Assembly (NCBI GenBank): GCA_023853785.1
Contig: JAJIRX010000584.1
Coordinates: 83,688 to 147,687, forward strand
From: Psilocybe azurescens
Taxonomy: Eukaryota > Basidiomycota > Agaricomycetes > Agaricales > Agrocybaceae
DNA: 64,000 bases
Direction of reading: 5' to 3'
In this document: positions 50,479-61,677 of the stretch, one piece after another
Layout: every line of letters starts with the position of its first letter
How positions within the stretch are numbered: position 1 is the first letter of the stretch
Made by a program: the position numbers and the translations under genes
The notes under the pieces: generated by a model
What the model was told of the DNA's origin: nothing
The model's input: only the letters and a program-made list of their open reading frames with translations
Database searches by the model: none

Positions 50479-52381
50479 TCATCTCCAGTATGTGTAGGCT
50501 GACGGCGCGCTCGATGCGGGGAAAGAGTTACGACGGGCGGTGGTGCGATTGACGATGTTTACTGTTGCTGCTGGACCTGTGAGGCGTGCCCAGTGCCGAT
50601 TGGACGCCAGTGGGGGCGGCAGCACAGCGGGCGACGATGGGCTGGGCGGGAAGGGCTCGCGCGTCTCTGGCGAGTGCAACGCAAGCTGGGTGCGAAATGG
50701 TATGGGTGAAGGCCTTGTCGACGGTATAGGCGTTCGCCTACCAGAAGGCGAGGAGATCCTGCGCTTCATATCGATCCGCGAGCACTTGGAGTTGTTGTTG
50801 TCTTCTAGGTCGGGGCTGAGGGCGCGCTTGAGGGGCTACCTCTGGCTGGGAGGCGAAACATGGTTTGAGGACACCGAGTTGCGATGAGAAGGAGGAAGGC
50901 AAGTGAATGGGTGGCTTAACCGGCTATGTGATGAGATTGTAGGCGAGTGCGATGGACCGTCCACTCCAGAACTTGAACTCGTCGCAAGTCCAATAAGCAA
51001 CAGCGATACATTCGTCATAGTTTTTGTCAAGAACACTTGAAGGCGGCCGCAGCGTAGCACTTGTTGGCGACGGCTGAATGGACCTCGACTATCCAGAGTG
51101 GGAGCTGTTCTCCGGATATCCAGGGCCCTTGGGATACGCCCTTGAAGTTGCCAGACATATTCGCAGTTGATCGTTCGGCAGAGAACATCTTCTGCCTATC
51201 CGGGCCCTCATCTTCCTTTCGCTTGTTGCCATTGACACACCTTCGTCTATCCTTCTTGGGAGCAGGCTCCTGCATCGACTGAGGAGACGACTGAGCAGAA
51301 AACTGGGGTGGAGGAGGCGGCGGAGGCTGAGGAGTGTGTTGTTGAGGGGTCTGCGGTGGTTGCGACTGGTGAGCATGACCTTCTTCCCTGCTATCTTTGG
51401 TCCGTCGCCGACGATCCTTAGCCTCTGCAAGCATGGGCGTCGCATGCGGGCTCTCCGACGTCCTTGAACTGCCTACAACGATATGCGAAGGAACATTATT
51501 TCGTGCACGCATACCTTCTGGCGATACCGGATAGCTCCTGTTCTCATTTCTGTCCATGTCGTATCGCTATTGCCCCGAGCATCATGACGGGGTCATATCG
51601 ACGACTGGGTGGTTCGTGATGCGAAGGAGGTTGCTGCTGTGGCTGCTGAGGCGGCGAAGAGGGTCGGAAACCAGGATGAGCAGAAGGAGGCTTGTTATCC
51701 CAATACCGTGGTGCATGACTTCCGCGAGGAGAAGGCTCCGACGGACTATGCGCACGAGGGGCGAGGCTGGTAGAACGATGTCGGAGGAGCCCCATGCTGC
51801 ATGTACTCGCCGCTGTGCCTCGGACGGCGATCGTGTTCCCATTCACGGTGATCGGTAGGTGGTCGACGATCCCAGCCAGGTTCAGGCTCAGGGTGACTTG
51901 GCTCCCGACGATGGTAAACATGAGGAGATCGTTGAGGAGGTACAGCACTTGGTTGAGCAGGTCCGATAGGCTGTCGCACATGAGGAGGATAGCTCTGGAA
52001 GTTGGGAGGGGAGAGAGAGGACGACCGCTTTCGCGGGTCGGGGGAGATGGAACCAGAACGAGGCCTTGTGCCGCCAGCGGTTATTGTAATACGGATCGGG
52101 ATGCTATAGATGTCCGCCATTTCTGGGATCATCAGAGTGTTGAGGTGGAAGAGGATGCTGCAGGCGAAGGCTCTAGTGGCCGGGAGAATACGGTGCACTT
52201 CCTCCAGCACGTTCTCATTTCGGCGTGCATGGGCACCTGCAGCCATACACACGTCGCAGAATCGGCGAAAACAGCGGTAAAAGCAGTCTGACGATCTAAA
52301 CATACCAGTAAGACATTCCTCCATCGCGTCAAGAAAAAGAAAAAGTCGACGTACAGTATCAAATAATAGGCGATCAGACAT
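50479..52381 (-). CDS. Hypothetical Pro/Ser/Arg-rich protein, fragmented
   Basis: A run of minus-strand open frames with the same low-complexity composition: MADIYSIPIRITITAGG and RPRSGSISPDPRKRSSSLSP near 52110-52010, then a Gln/Pro-rich part near 51620, MDRNENRSYPVSPEG near 51557, a polyproline stretch near 51310, and KRRISSPSGRRTPIPS near 50765. They lie in different frames, with at least one in-frame TAG (50836-50838). A 5' exon may begin at ATG 52693 inside the left inverted arm (MNRCDVLFQPKCHDSRR, donor GTATGT at 52610). I recognise no domain. It may be a disordered regulator carrying sequencing errors, or a decaying gene. Confidence 0.35.
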
Positions 52382-52387
52382 ATATGG

Positions 52388-52510
52388 ACCGCCCTCTCAT
52401 CCAAGGCCCGCCGCCCTCTCATCCAAGGCCCGCCGCCCTCTCATCCAAGGCCCGCCGCCCTCTCAACCAAGCCCCTCCCTCCAACCAAGCCCCCGCCCTT
52501 TCAACCAAGC
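52388..52510. repeat. GC-rich minisatellite, 21-bp unit
   Basis: Four head-to-tail units of the type CGCCCTCTCATCCAAGGCCC, degenerating into CCAACCAAGCC-type units on the right. It lies just upstream of the fragmented Pro/Ser-rich gene. Confidence 0.85.
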
Positions 52511-52660
52511 CGGAAGGCTTCCCCTCACCCGACGTGGGCGTTCGAAACAGGAGTCAAACTAGAGTCGCCATCAACAATAGGTTAGGACAGTGGTAATTGA
52601 GTATACATACGTTTGTACTCGGTATCTCTGAGGGTCGAGAGCGCGGCGCGAGTCGTGGCA

Positions 52661-53350
52661 TTTGGGCTGGAATAGAACGTCACAGCGATTCATGGTATCT
52701 TGACGGCGTTTCTGGCTGAGCAATTCGTTAGTAAACTCATTTTCTGTGTGTTAGAAACACCGTCTGTGCAACGCCAACCCATAGTATCAGTACTTCGCAA
52801 AGTAGCACGGATACCCAGCTGTACATCTCTACAGTGTACGGCGATTTTTTGGGTTTTATTTCATGTTATATCACTCAATCTCAATTTATTTCATTCGAAT
52901 GGGATTACGGCTTCCTATATACTAACTACTGACACAAAGAAAATGACTTACGAGGCTTGGTGGATGATGAGGGAGAGCGCGATTAACGATGGTGATGGTT
53001 CAGAAGAGAGTGGAAAGGCGTGAGAAAATGGAAACCAATGGACTAAGTCGGCGCCCGAATCGAGGATCCTCGGGTAAGTAATAGCCGATTACCCGAGGAT
53101 CTCGATTCGGCGCGACTTCCTCCTCCGATTATTATTTTCGCACGCCTTTCCTCCCTCTTCTGAACGACCACCATCGTCTGCCGCCCTCTTCGCTCGCCAC
53201 TTCCATGCAATAGTAACTAAAGTAATTTTATGAGTTGTTATAAGTAATAAGTCAGAAATAAGGAAATTTCGTCAATAAAAACGTAAGTAAAGAATAACAA
53301 CTTGGAGTTAGTTTACTACTAGAGAAATATAGAACTTTGGCTACGACGGT
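52661..53350. repeat. Left inverted arm, about 690 bp
   Basis: Near-identical, as reverse complement, to 58340-59030, with small indels. The outer end is at TTTGGGCTGGAATAGAACGT, the inner end near CTTTGGCTACGACGG. It contains its own imperfect palindrome at about 52990-53195. An ATGAATCGC on the minus strand (start 52693) reads outward. The longest ORF in it (52700-53023) is duplicated only because the arm is. Confidence 0.92.
52990..53195. repeat. Nested palindrome inside the left arm
   Basis: The core is CGAATCGAGGATCCTCGGGT facing TACCCGAGGATCTCGATTCG around a short spacer. Flanking sequence continues the symmetry at lower identity (CAGAAGAGAGTGGAAAGGCG against CGCCTTTCCTCCCTCTTCTG). The right arm has the equivalent at about 58497-58700. 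Confidence 0.85.
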
Positions 53351-53809
53351 CTAACCGTTAGCGCCATTCTTGGAAACAATACTCAGAGGTCGAGAGGGAA
53401 GAAAGTATAGGTGGATCTTGCCCAAGTGCGTAGCAACAAGTTTCTAAACCTATAACTGATAAGCTTCAGATACAAATCGGATCCAGACAAAATGAGGAAT
53501 ATTAAGGATTGAAGGATGGGAAGGGATGGTGGAATATATCAGAGTACGTGCGCGTTGGGTAGTAAGGAGGACGAGCTGCTTACTTTTTGAGCTCACAGGC
53601 TGTCTCCGCTACCTCCGTATCTAAGCCTCCTTCGTTGGTTCTGCAGAGGCGTTTTGGGGCGGGTGTCGGTGTGCTGTTGATATATACCGCGCCAATCTAT
53701 TGGCTACTTCGATTATGGAATTGCATTGGCGTGTCGAAGGAGAATTGAGGCTGCAACTGGGTGTGGATTAAGAAAAGAATTTATTTTACATGGACTGGTA
53801 TGTACAAAT

Positions 53810-54584
53810 TCACTCCCTTTGTCGGATTTCAAAGAGAAGTTCTTCTAACAGATCATTAATCTCTTTCCTTTCCTCCCTCGCCTCATAGGCCATATCCTCC
53901 AGACTATCCTTAATACCATCGATGTCGGAAGTCATCTCGTCAATGCTCCCTTTGATATCACCGATATCGAGTTCCACCCTGGCCAACGTACTAGTATGGC
54001 TTTGTCTACCCTCCCTCGACCCCTGAGCCACTTCCGCAAGACTGCCCTTAATAACAGTGACCTCTTCTTGCAACCATCTTATATTGTCATTGTCGGCGGA
54101 GAGTAACGCGCCGTTTCTTCGCCGGGGTTCATTCTCAGGGCCTTGGGCTGTAGATTCTCGGCGCTTTAACGAGGGTTCTCTCTGAGGAGAACGATCACCC
54201 TGGTATTTGCACCCATCATCAGTATGACTACAGCGTGAGGGATATGCAGAACCACCTTGGTATCTGGTGCCGATCCGATTGCAACAACCGTATTGAGGAT
54301 ATTAGACTGTCCAAGTCCTGCATTTGCTTGTCGACGACGCCCGTGATTGAGAAGGTCTCTCGTTCGATATGGCAGTTGCAGCTGCCTGAGGAGGGGGTCT
54401 GGACGCGATACAGCGGTAATAGGAGAGCCAAAAATGGGCGGGTCATTCCCCACTCTACAAGGTGGAAAGTCCGAGCCCGAATATTCGGTGAGGGAATATT
54501 GTGCGTCGGAAGCACTTTGAGTTTGGGCGGGTTGGTCGCGGTGGAGAGCGTAATGGGAATACGGCGAGTGTTAGAGCGACTCAT
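53810..54584 (-). CDS. Hypothetical coiled-coil protein
   Basis: Starts at ATG 54584 (MSRSNTRRIPITLSTATNPP). A basic low-complexity middle follows (RSPQREPSLKRREST). It ends in an uninterrupted 100-residue coiled-coil candidate rich in Glu, Asp, Ile and Leu (DIGDIKGSIDEMTSDIDGIK, then ERKEINDLLEELLFEIRQRE). The N-terminal and C-terminal halves lie in different frames, so at least one intron or single-base error falls between 54480 and 54200. No family recognised. Divergent from the DUF6698 gene, inside the inverted arms. Confidence 0.5.
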
Positions 54585-55151
54585 TTTGGGTTGTTCGCTC
54601 ACCACCTTGACTCTTTATAGGTTCGGCGGAGGTCTCCACAGCAATGGAGTATGACGAAAATCTCTTCTAGTCTGTTGTGCGATGCCAGGGAGAGCAGCAG
54701 GACCCTTTCAATGATACGGGATGTGGTGGTTGTTGTTGGTCCAAAATGGTAATTATACAGCTACATGGAGACGTATGACGAAGTAGTAACCATAGGATAT
54801 TTTGTCACTTGATCCCTTATCAGCCTATTAAGGCACTTTAGAGATTTCCGACATTGTAGAATGTTATAAAATCTATGAGGACCTGAGCGTTAGAGCTATT
54901 CCTGAAAGCTCAAAACAAAACCTCGAAGACCAGGAGAGGCAGGAAGTATGGGCAAGACTTTACCGATCCGTAAGTACGCACTAACTAGTCTCCCAAAATC
55001 TATAACTGACAGGCCTAGTAGCAAACAGATCTAACCAGACGCGACAAGGAACCTCCAATTCTGGTTAGAGCTGCGTCACGGCGTCATTGATAAAAATCCT
55101 CCTCTTGACCCTTGGCCCGCCACCGTTGCAAGGTGCATATACGAGTGGGGC

Positions 55152-55192
55152 CGCCGTTGTTGTATCAGTGACGTCGAAGCCGACTAGTATAC
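55152..55192 (+). repeat. Dispersed repeat, copy 2
   Basis: GTGGGGCCGCCGTTGTTGTA followed by TCAGTGACGTCGAAGCCGAC, matching 50138-50178. It lies about 120-160 bp upstream of the DUF6698 start codon. Confidence 0.65.
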
Positions 55193-55309
55193 ACTGCCGA
55201 CATTGGCGCTGAAGGCAAAACCAAATTTACATTGAACGTTAGGGTATATCATATATAAAGTGAGCAATATCATACCCTTTGTTGTTTAATTCCCCTACTT
55301 CTAACGGTC

Positions 55310-57042
55310 ATGCCTGTTTCCCCTGTACATACTGGTCCTTCCACCGAGTCTCGCCCATCATCTCCTACCGGTGATACTCGTGCGCCTGATTCTGATGACA
55401 CTGATACTAGCGCCGCTATTTGGAGACGACGATTCCTCGCGCTCCAAGAAAGTGTAAATACCAACAATCCATCTAAAAGAAAGGCTGAGTAAGTAAATTT
55501 AACTGAGCTTTAAATCTACTTACCGGCTCAACAATACGGCACTCGTCAGGAACGCAAGCACCACCAGCCTTGGACGCGGTATACGCAAATTGATCTTTGT
55601 CTGCGGAGAGCTCAGAGACTTGGTGTCCGAATCAGATAAGCATAGCGCTTACGATGCCGACCCGAAGACATAGATCTGAATAAAGAACTTAATGAGCTCG
55701 GCGAAGATGAAGTTGAGAATTTGAAGCGCGAGTATGTTCTTCACTTTTTTTTCTTTTTAATTTTTTGCTTGGTTGACGTATGAATGGCGCCCAGCTGGGA
55801 ACGCAGCCACACAGCCGTCCGAGAACTCTGCCACCTCATCCCCAACTTCCAGAAGAAAATTGACGAAGCACAACCTGAAGAGCTCAGCACGTTTTATGCG
55901 ATGGTGGGTAGCATTGTCTTGGACATTGGCGTATTCACTTACTGAATCACCATTAGCTTCAGCATGGTGCCAATGGTGCCCGTAGTGACGACTTGAGTCG
56001 GATTCGTGGATATGTCGCAGATTGGTTGAACAAAGCCAACCCTTGTCCCTCTCCTCTGTTGGATGCCCAGTGCCGCAAGAATAGGGGAATCGAGCACGAC
56101 ACCACAGGACGACTCTTATGTCCTGCAGAGTTTGATTGGAACAATCTTGTGTGAGTAGTCAACCACTCAGCCCAATGATGTGACCTCATCTCCATTCACA
56201 GTACTCGTACTAAGCTACGTGCATTTGATGAAAAGTTTGACTGGCTTTCCAGCTACCACTCGAGGTGTTTCTATGCAAAGTACAACCCAGACGTGGAAAA
56301 CTTAGAATCTGGGTACTTGAAGAGTACTCTCCCTCGTCAAAGTAGGTTTATTTTCTCTTGCTTTTCAGTCCGTATTTTCTACTCAGCGTTTTAACAGGTC
56401 TATAAAGTCATATTCACATCGCCCAGCTCAGTCAAAGATATTTTGGATGAGGAAAACAACGCTGAGAACATGCCTCCAACCAAGTCACAGAGGACTTCTT
56501 CCAACAGCAACTCTGTGCGCTTCGCAATGTAGCGTCAAAGCTTCATCTGACCAAGGTTACTCCCGATCTATCGCATATGCTGCTGTACAGGTATGCGTCC
56601 ATGTATCGTATGTTGCTCAATGCTTATCCGTGACTGCCAGCTCCACTTCAACTTGCAAACTGCGCCCTCATGGACTCCGAATTATGGTGGATTTGACTAC
56701 CAGGGGTTGTATCACTATATTATCGATTTCTTTGAGGTTCTCCCTGGGCCAGCTGCAAAGAAACGTGCCCAAGATTTACTCGCCTGGTGGACAAAGTGAG
56801 TGTTCCCACTTCTCACAAGGAATATTAGTTTAAGCAATGACGATAATAGGCAAATCTTCCCAACCACCCACCGCCATCGTCAATCAAACATATTAGCATC
56901 GTGCAAAGCACTCAAAGAACAACGTCGGCCCTTGAGGCGCTTACGGAGGCCGCTTGAGCTGTGCTCGTCTTTCAACGATTATCCTGCACATTTGTATATA
57001 ACGTCCCCACTCACTGTACTTTACATGACATTAGTATCTTGA
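55310..57042 (+). CDS. DUF6698 family protein
   Basis: Member of a mushroom-expanded family of unknown function, recognised from order and motifs: a Pro/Ser-rich start (MPVSPVHTGPSTESRPSSP), TSLGRGIRKLIFVCGELRDL, TAVRELCHLIPNFQKKID, GARSDDLSRIRGYVADWL, GIEHDTTGRLLCPAEFDW, FTSPSSVKDILDEEN, RSIAYAAVQ joined to LHFNLQTAPSW, and YHYIIDFFEVLPGPAAKK ending LLAWWTK. Introns are readable near 55490-55551, 55733-55789, 55904-55953, 56152-56201, 56340-56419, 56591-56640 and 56795-56850. Single-base breaks occur near 55668, 56470 and 56563, again in short base runs. Otherwise the domain is complete, so the gene may be intact in the organism. The final exon end (56957 or 57042) is uncertain. Confidence 0.7.
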
Positions 57043-58339
57043 AGCTACTACTCACCGTATTTCTTAGTAACAAGTATATCTTAACTTGCAGTATATCTCT
57101 CAATGTGATTTTTTTGTTATTGTAACTATTCTCAACAGCCCAAATTTACCAACAGGGACTTGCGTTTGTGATGCCTATCGATGGGTGCTTATTTCGTTGC
57201 ACGCAAAACACACACATAACTACGAGAAGACGCGAATAATCCGAGTCTCTCAAAGACTACGACTTCACCACCATTTCTCGCTGCTTAGATCTCACCTTTT
57301 CCCGACAAAACCTCATCTTTACCTCAACTATGATCCAAAACTCTATCGCCCTCGTTGTGATTGCGTTCTCGATGTCGAAAGGTAAGCTGTTCGTTCCCTG
57401 AATTCTTTGTTCGGGTGTTTAAGTTTAGTAGAGCTCTTAAAATGACTCCTGCGCGGCATCCCTCCGAGCATGTGCAAGTGGGCTGGACGTGCGATGTTAT
57501 TCGACATATCGGAATCTTCTTACCTTTTGTTTGCGCAGTTCGTCTCGACAGGACCATCTTCATCGCAGGGGATATATATTCAACCGGGTTGAAGGCGACG
57601 CCTACGTTGGGAACGTGTATACCGGTATGTCATTTAGCGAACAATCAGCAACTTCTGACATTATGATTCAGCTGCAACTGTGCCGTGGACCTGGGACGAA
57701 GTCGGGAATGTTGTAGTGATTGGCGGCGAGCATTGGGAGATTATGGAGAATGTTTATACTGCTAGGATAACGATCCCCGTCTTAATTCTGGACCTAGTTT
57801 CAAACTAACATTATATCATTCCACTCGCTCCGCTGTGTCTCTACTGAATGGTACTGTCCAATATGAATTCGCGAAATACTAATATAGTGGCACTATTTGT
57901 TATTAAACCAGACCCTGTGAACACTGAGAATGCATAAGAAAAGAGTAGCATCGTAGTCTAGTCTATAGTTATCTGTATTCGGCGGTGATTAGTAGATTAA
58001 GCCCAGAATTTCTTGTGACGATCATCGGCCGTTCACTGAACAGATTCTTGGCCTATAGTTTTGTGGTCCTTCAGACTGGTATGACACGGGCTAGAGAAGG
58101 CTAATCATCACTTTGAAAAGTGTGTTAGATAGATATAGGTTATACCTTTGAGCGCCCGCGTGTATGGGCGTAGCCTCTCGCGGCACCATTCTATTATCTA
58201 GCGTCACCATAAGACATATGCCAGCGCCCGGCGTGTAGTCCGCTTGTGATCCCAGGCCTGTGCAAGGTTGGTCTGGCTAGTTAATGTAAGCTCAGGATTA
58301 TTCGACCCAATGGCGCGCCTAGTAAGGAGCGAAACTGAC
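57043..58339. other. Non-coding or uncertain, about 1.3 kb, inside the arms
   Basis: A possible short signal peptide (MIQNSIALVVIAFSMSK at 57330, donor GTAAGC) and a later open stretch (TVPWTWDEVGNVVVIGG near 57670) might belong to one spliced small secreted protein. I could not connect them in frame. The rest shows no gene. Confidence 0.3.
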
Positions 58340-59030
58340 CCGTCATAGCCAAAGTTCTATATTTCTCTAGTAGTAAACTAACTCCAAGTTGTTATTCTTT
58401 ACTTACGTTTTTATTGACGAAATTTCCTTATTTCTGACTTATTACTTATAACAACTCATAAAATTACTTTAGTTACTATTGCATGGAAGTGCGGCGAAGG
58501 CGAAGAGGGCGGCAGACGATGGTGGTCGTTCAGAAGAGGGAGGAAAGGCGTGCGAAAATAATAATCGGAGGAGAAGTCGCGCCGAATCGAGGATCCTCGG
58601 GTAATCGGCTATTACTTACCCGAGGATCCCTCGATTCAGCGCTGACTTTATCCATTGGTTTCCATTTTCTCACGCCTTTCCACTCTCTTCTGAACCATCA
58701 CCATCGTTAATCGCGCTCTCCCTCATCATCCACCAAGCCTCGTAAGTCATTTTCTTTGTGTCAGTAGTTAGTATATAGGAAGCCGTAATCCCATTCGAAT
58801 GAAATAAATTGAGATTGAGTGATATAACATGAAATAAAACCCAAAAAATCGCCGTACACTGTAGAGATGTACAGCTGGGTATCCGTGCTACTTTGCGAAG
58901 TACTGATACTATGGGTTGGCGTTGCACAGACGGTGTTTCTAACACACAGAAAATGAGTTTACTAACGAATTGCTCAGCCAGAAACGCCGTCAAGATACCA
59001 TGAATCGCGTACGTTCTATTCCAGTCCAAA
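58340..59030. repeat. Right inverted arm, about 690 bp
   Basis: Reverse complement of 52661-53350. An outward-facing ATGAATCGC starts at 59000 on the plus strand, next to the KOW-protein gene. No target-site duplication was found on comparing the sequence outside the two arms. Confidence 0.92.
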
Positions 59031-59067
59031 CAACCTCGCTGATCCATTTGATTCCAGGAGATCCCTA

Positions 59068-61677
59068 TCTCAGTTCGACGTTTACTTGACCTGGAGGCAG
59101 CGGTGGATGACGAGGGATTTGAGGGCGACGACGATGAGAAAGAGGAATCATTAGGTTCGTCCATGTATTGCTTTTGTTTTGTTTTTGTTTTTGTTTTTGT
59201 TTTTTTACGTCCTTTACTACAGCGTTAATGCGCATCCTCTTTTCTTCAGATAATTTCATTGACGACGAAGAACCATCGGCTGGTCAGTCTAGCTCCTCGG
59301 TCCCCCATGGAGGAATTCCCTTCAAAATAACGGCGAGCGCCTTCGAGGGAAGTTTTGAGCCGAATATACGACAGGTTGTCGCATCAGCCGAAAGGGCTTG
59401 CCAGCACTACAAATCATGACTTGATTAGTGGCTTGCCCTGTGCTCAAGACTTCCCACTTTGGCGGCGTTAAGTGTCGCGTAAGTTTCCTGTTATCGTTTA
59501 TTACCGAAGATATAAAATTCATTGGTCATAGATAGGGGCCGAGGAGTATGCGATCTTGTTTTTTATTGGAGAATGCCACCTCGATACATGAAATCACGTT
59601 GGCGTTTACACCTGGGACTTTCACGGGGCTGGGTATATCTGGAATGCACCATGAATCGAGACCTCGTCTCCTTACTCGAAATTACCCGGAATCATTCAAA
59701 CGCGAGAAGGTATTCGATGGCAAAACATTCCATTCGAGGACTGGGTCGATCACGTTGGAGATGAAGCCCGATGACACTGTCAGTGAAGAAGGCAGATGGG
59801 TACCCGAGTACGGAGGGGGGGGCGTACAGAGGAGACGTTGGTGTTGTCGTCGCGGTAAAAGCCTGGGGAGTCGACATTCTCTTAGTTCCACGCCTAAAGC
59901 TGCCCACTCCGCCCCCTTCACCAAAAGGCCCTGAATTTTTGTTGACGAGAAAGCGAGCTTCAAACCCCCTTCCCTCCCTAAACAGCAATTATTCGATCCT
60001 AAATCCTACCAGGATATCTATGGCGTCAATCCCAAGCGACAACGAGACGGTATTTACACTGCTGCTGGACTCACTTTCGAACATGGCCTGCGTCCGCCCA
60101 AGGAATTCGACTGTCATTCTATTTCATCTGCCACAAACATTCCTCTCGATCTTTTATTTCTATTTCTAGGCACCAAGCACCCCGTTTTCCTTAACACTCA
60201 AATTCCTCGCCCACAAGAATGGGATTTTGAAACAGGCGACGAGATCGTTGTCCGCTCCACTGAAAAACGGGGTGTCGTAGTGGTTGCAGAAGTAGACTAT
60301 GTCGAAGTTGCGCTGTCCGACCTTGAAAACTTTACTATGCGCGTTACCTGGCAAGATATATATAAATATTTTGGTCTCGGAGACTTTGTTATGATTACGG
60401 GTGGCCCTTCTCGTGGAAAAACTGGATGGGTTGTCAACGTGGAAGAAGAATTCGCCTCCATCATTGTCAAAACCATTGAGGGAGAAATTCTCGCTGCTGA
60501 TCCCAGCGAAGCTCTTAATGTGCGTCGCAATGAAATATCATCTATCTCTACTAACTTGATTACAGCGTCTAGAACATCACGTTAATTTGTTGAAAAAGAT
60601 CAGCGAACCATTCATACATGCCTCGCACCCGCCGAGCTTGGAGGACCGCCCTCTCAAGGCAGATAGATCGCCATGGCTCGATCTAGGAGTTACCATAACT
60701 CATGGTCCTTGGAAGGGGTACTGCGGCACTGTCAAGAACGTCCTTCTTGGTCAACCGACACTTAGTGGGCAGAGAATAGAGGTTCAACTTTCGCATATTG
60801 CTAGTCGCGGCCTTTCGCCCGAGAGCTGTTCGATTACGACGACATTATCGAAACTAGGTGAGCATACATTCTAATTCAGATGGTACTTTGTTTAAATATG
60901 AATTCAAGCACACGACTCAAACTGGTCGACTTTGACAAACCGACCAACCGGGCCTTTTGCAAAACAAGCGCTACGAAGCCCAATCAATATGGCAGGCTTG
61001 AGGTTCTAGTGGCGCAACCCCATTACCTGATACGACCTCATCAACGCCCGCCTGGGACCCTTCTTCCCGCACCCCTATCGTTTCAATCTCGTCAACGCCT
61101 GCCTGGGACCCGTCGTCACCTAGCCTCGAATTTTCTCAAGCTTCAATTCCTCCACTTGCTAACACCAGCCAGCAAACGCATCCGCACCCCTTTTTCGATA
61201 AACGTCTTCTTAATATTTCTCTTCAAGTGATTGTCAATGGGGAACTCACCAAAATCAACAGCTCACTGCTGGTCTTGTCGAGGTTGACGGAAAACTGAGT
61301 ATCCGATATGAGGACCACCACCAGTCGAGATTCCTCGAGCCTGAATGGGTCTCCTTCAAAAACCCTTCACCTACACGTGATAATGGGCTACTTGTTGTGA
61401 TCAAAGGCGAGCATTGCGGTAAATTTGTTCAACGATTCACCACAAAAAGTACCCCGACACAATTACTGTGCTTCTAGCTGTTGTGAGGAAGGAAGGAGTA
61501 GCAGAGGTACTTACGCCGGAACGTGTAGAGCTACATCCCGACTTTCTTTGTCTCAAGGGTGAAGAACCGAAAGAGAGGAAGGTTGGTAATGCACTAATGG
61601 AATCTCTACGTGAAGAGGCAAGGAAAAACGGTGAAATGAAACAATATGTTTTTTTAATAAATAATTTCGTATCTTGA
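59068..61677 (+). CDS. SPT5-like multi-KOW protein
   Basis: Reads as a mushroom-specific relative of transcription elongation factor SPT5. An acidic N-terminus (LDLEAAVDDEGFEGDDDEKE, DNFIDDEEPSAG) is followed by an NGN-like part (GAEEYAILFF, WVYLECTMNRDLVSLL). Five KOW-like segments follow: GGAYRGDVGVVVAVKAWGV (about 59816), FETGDEIVVRSTEKRGVVVV (about 60229), FGLGDFVMITGGPSRGKTGW (about 60370), LGVTITHGPWKGYCGTV (about 60682), and NGLLVVIKGEHCGKFVQRF (about 61384). It ends INNFVS at 61677. At least six frame changes interrupt it; several, such as G4 near 61239, are cured by one base. The 5' end abuts the right inverted arm and the true start is unclear (ATG 59000 is out of frame). It may bind nucleic acid or RNA polymerase, by analogy only. 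Confidence 0.6.

Noticed and set aside
52700..53023. 107-codon ORF with an exact copy at 58670-59164 (minus)
   Set aside because: The identity is explained by the inverted arms; the composition is not protein-like and the frame crosses the palindrome edge.
57330..57780. Possible spliced small secreted protein (signal-like start, then WTWDEVGNVVVIGG)
   Set aside because: Could not find splice sites joining the pieces in frame; kept only as a note in the intergenic entry.
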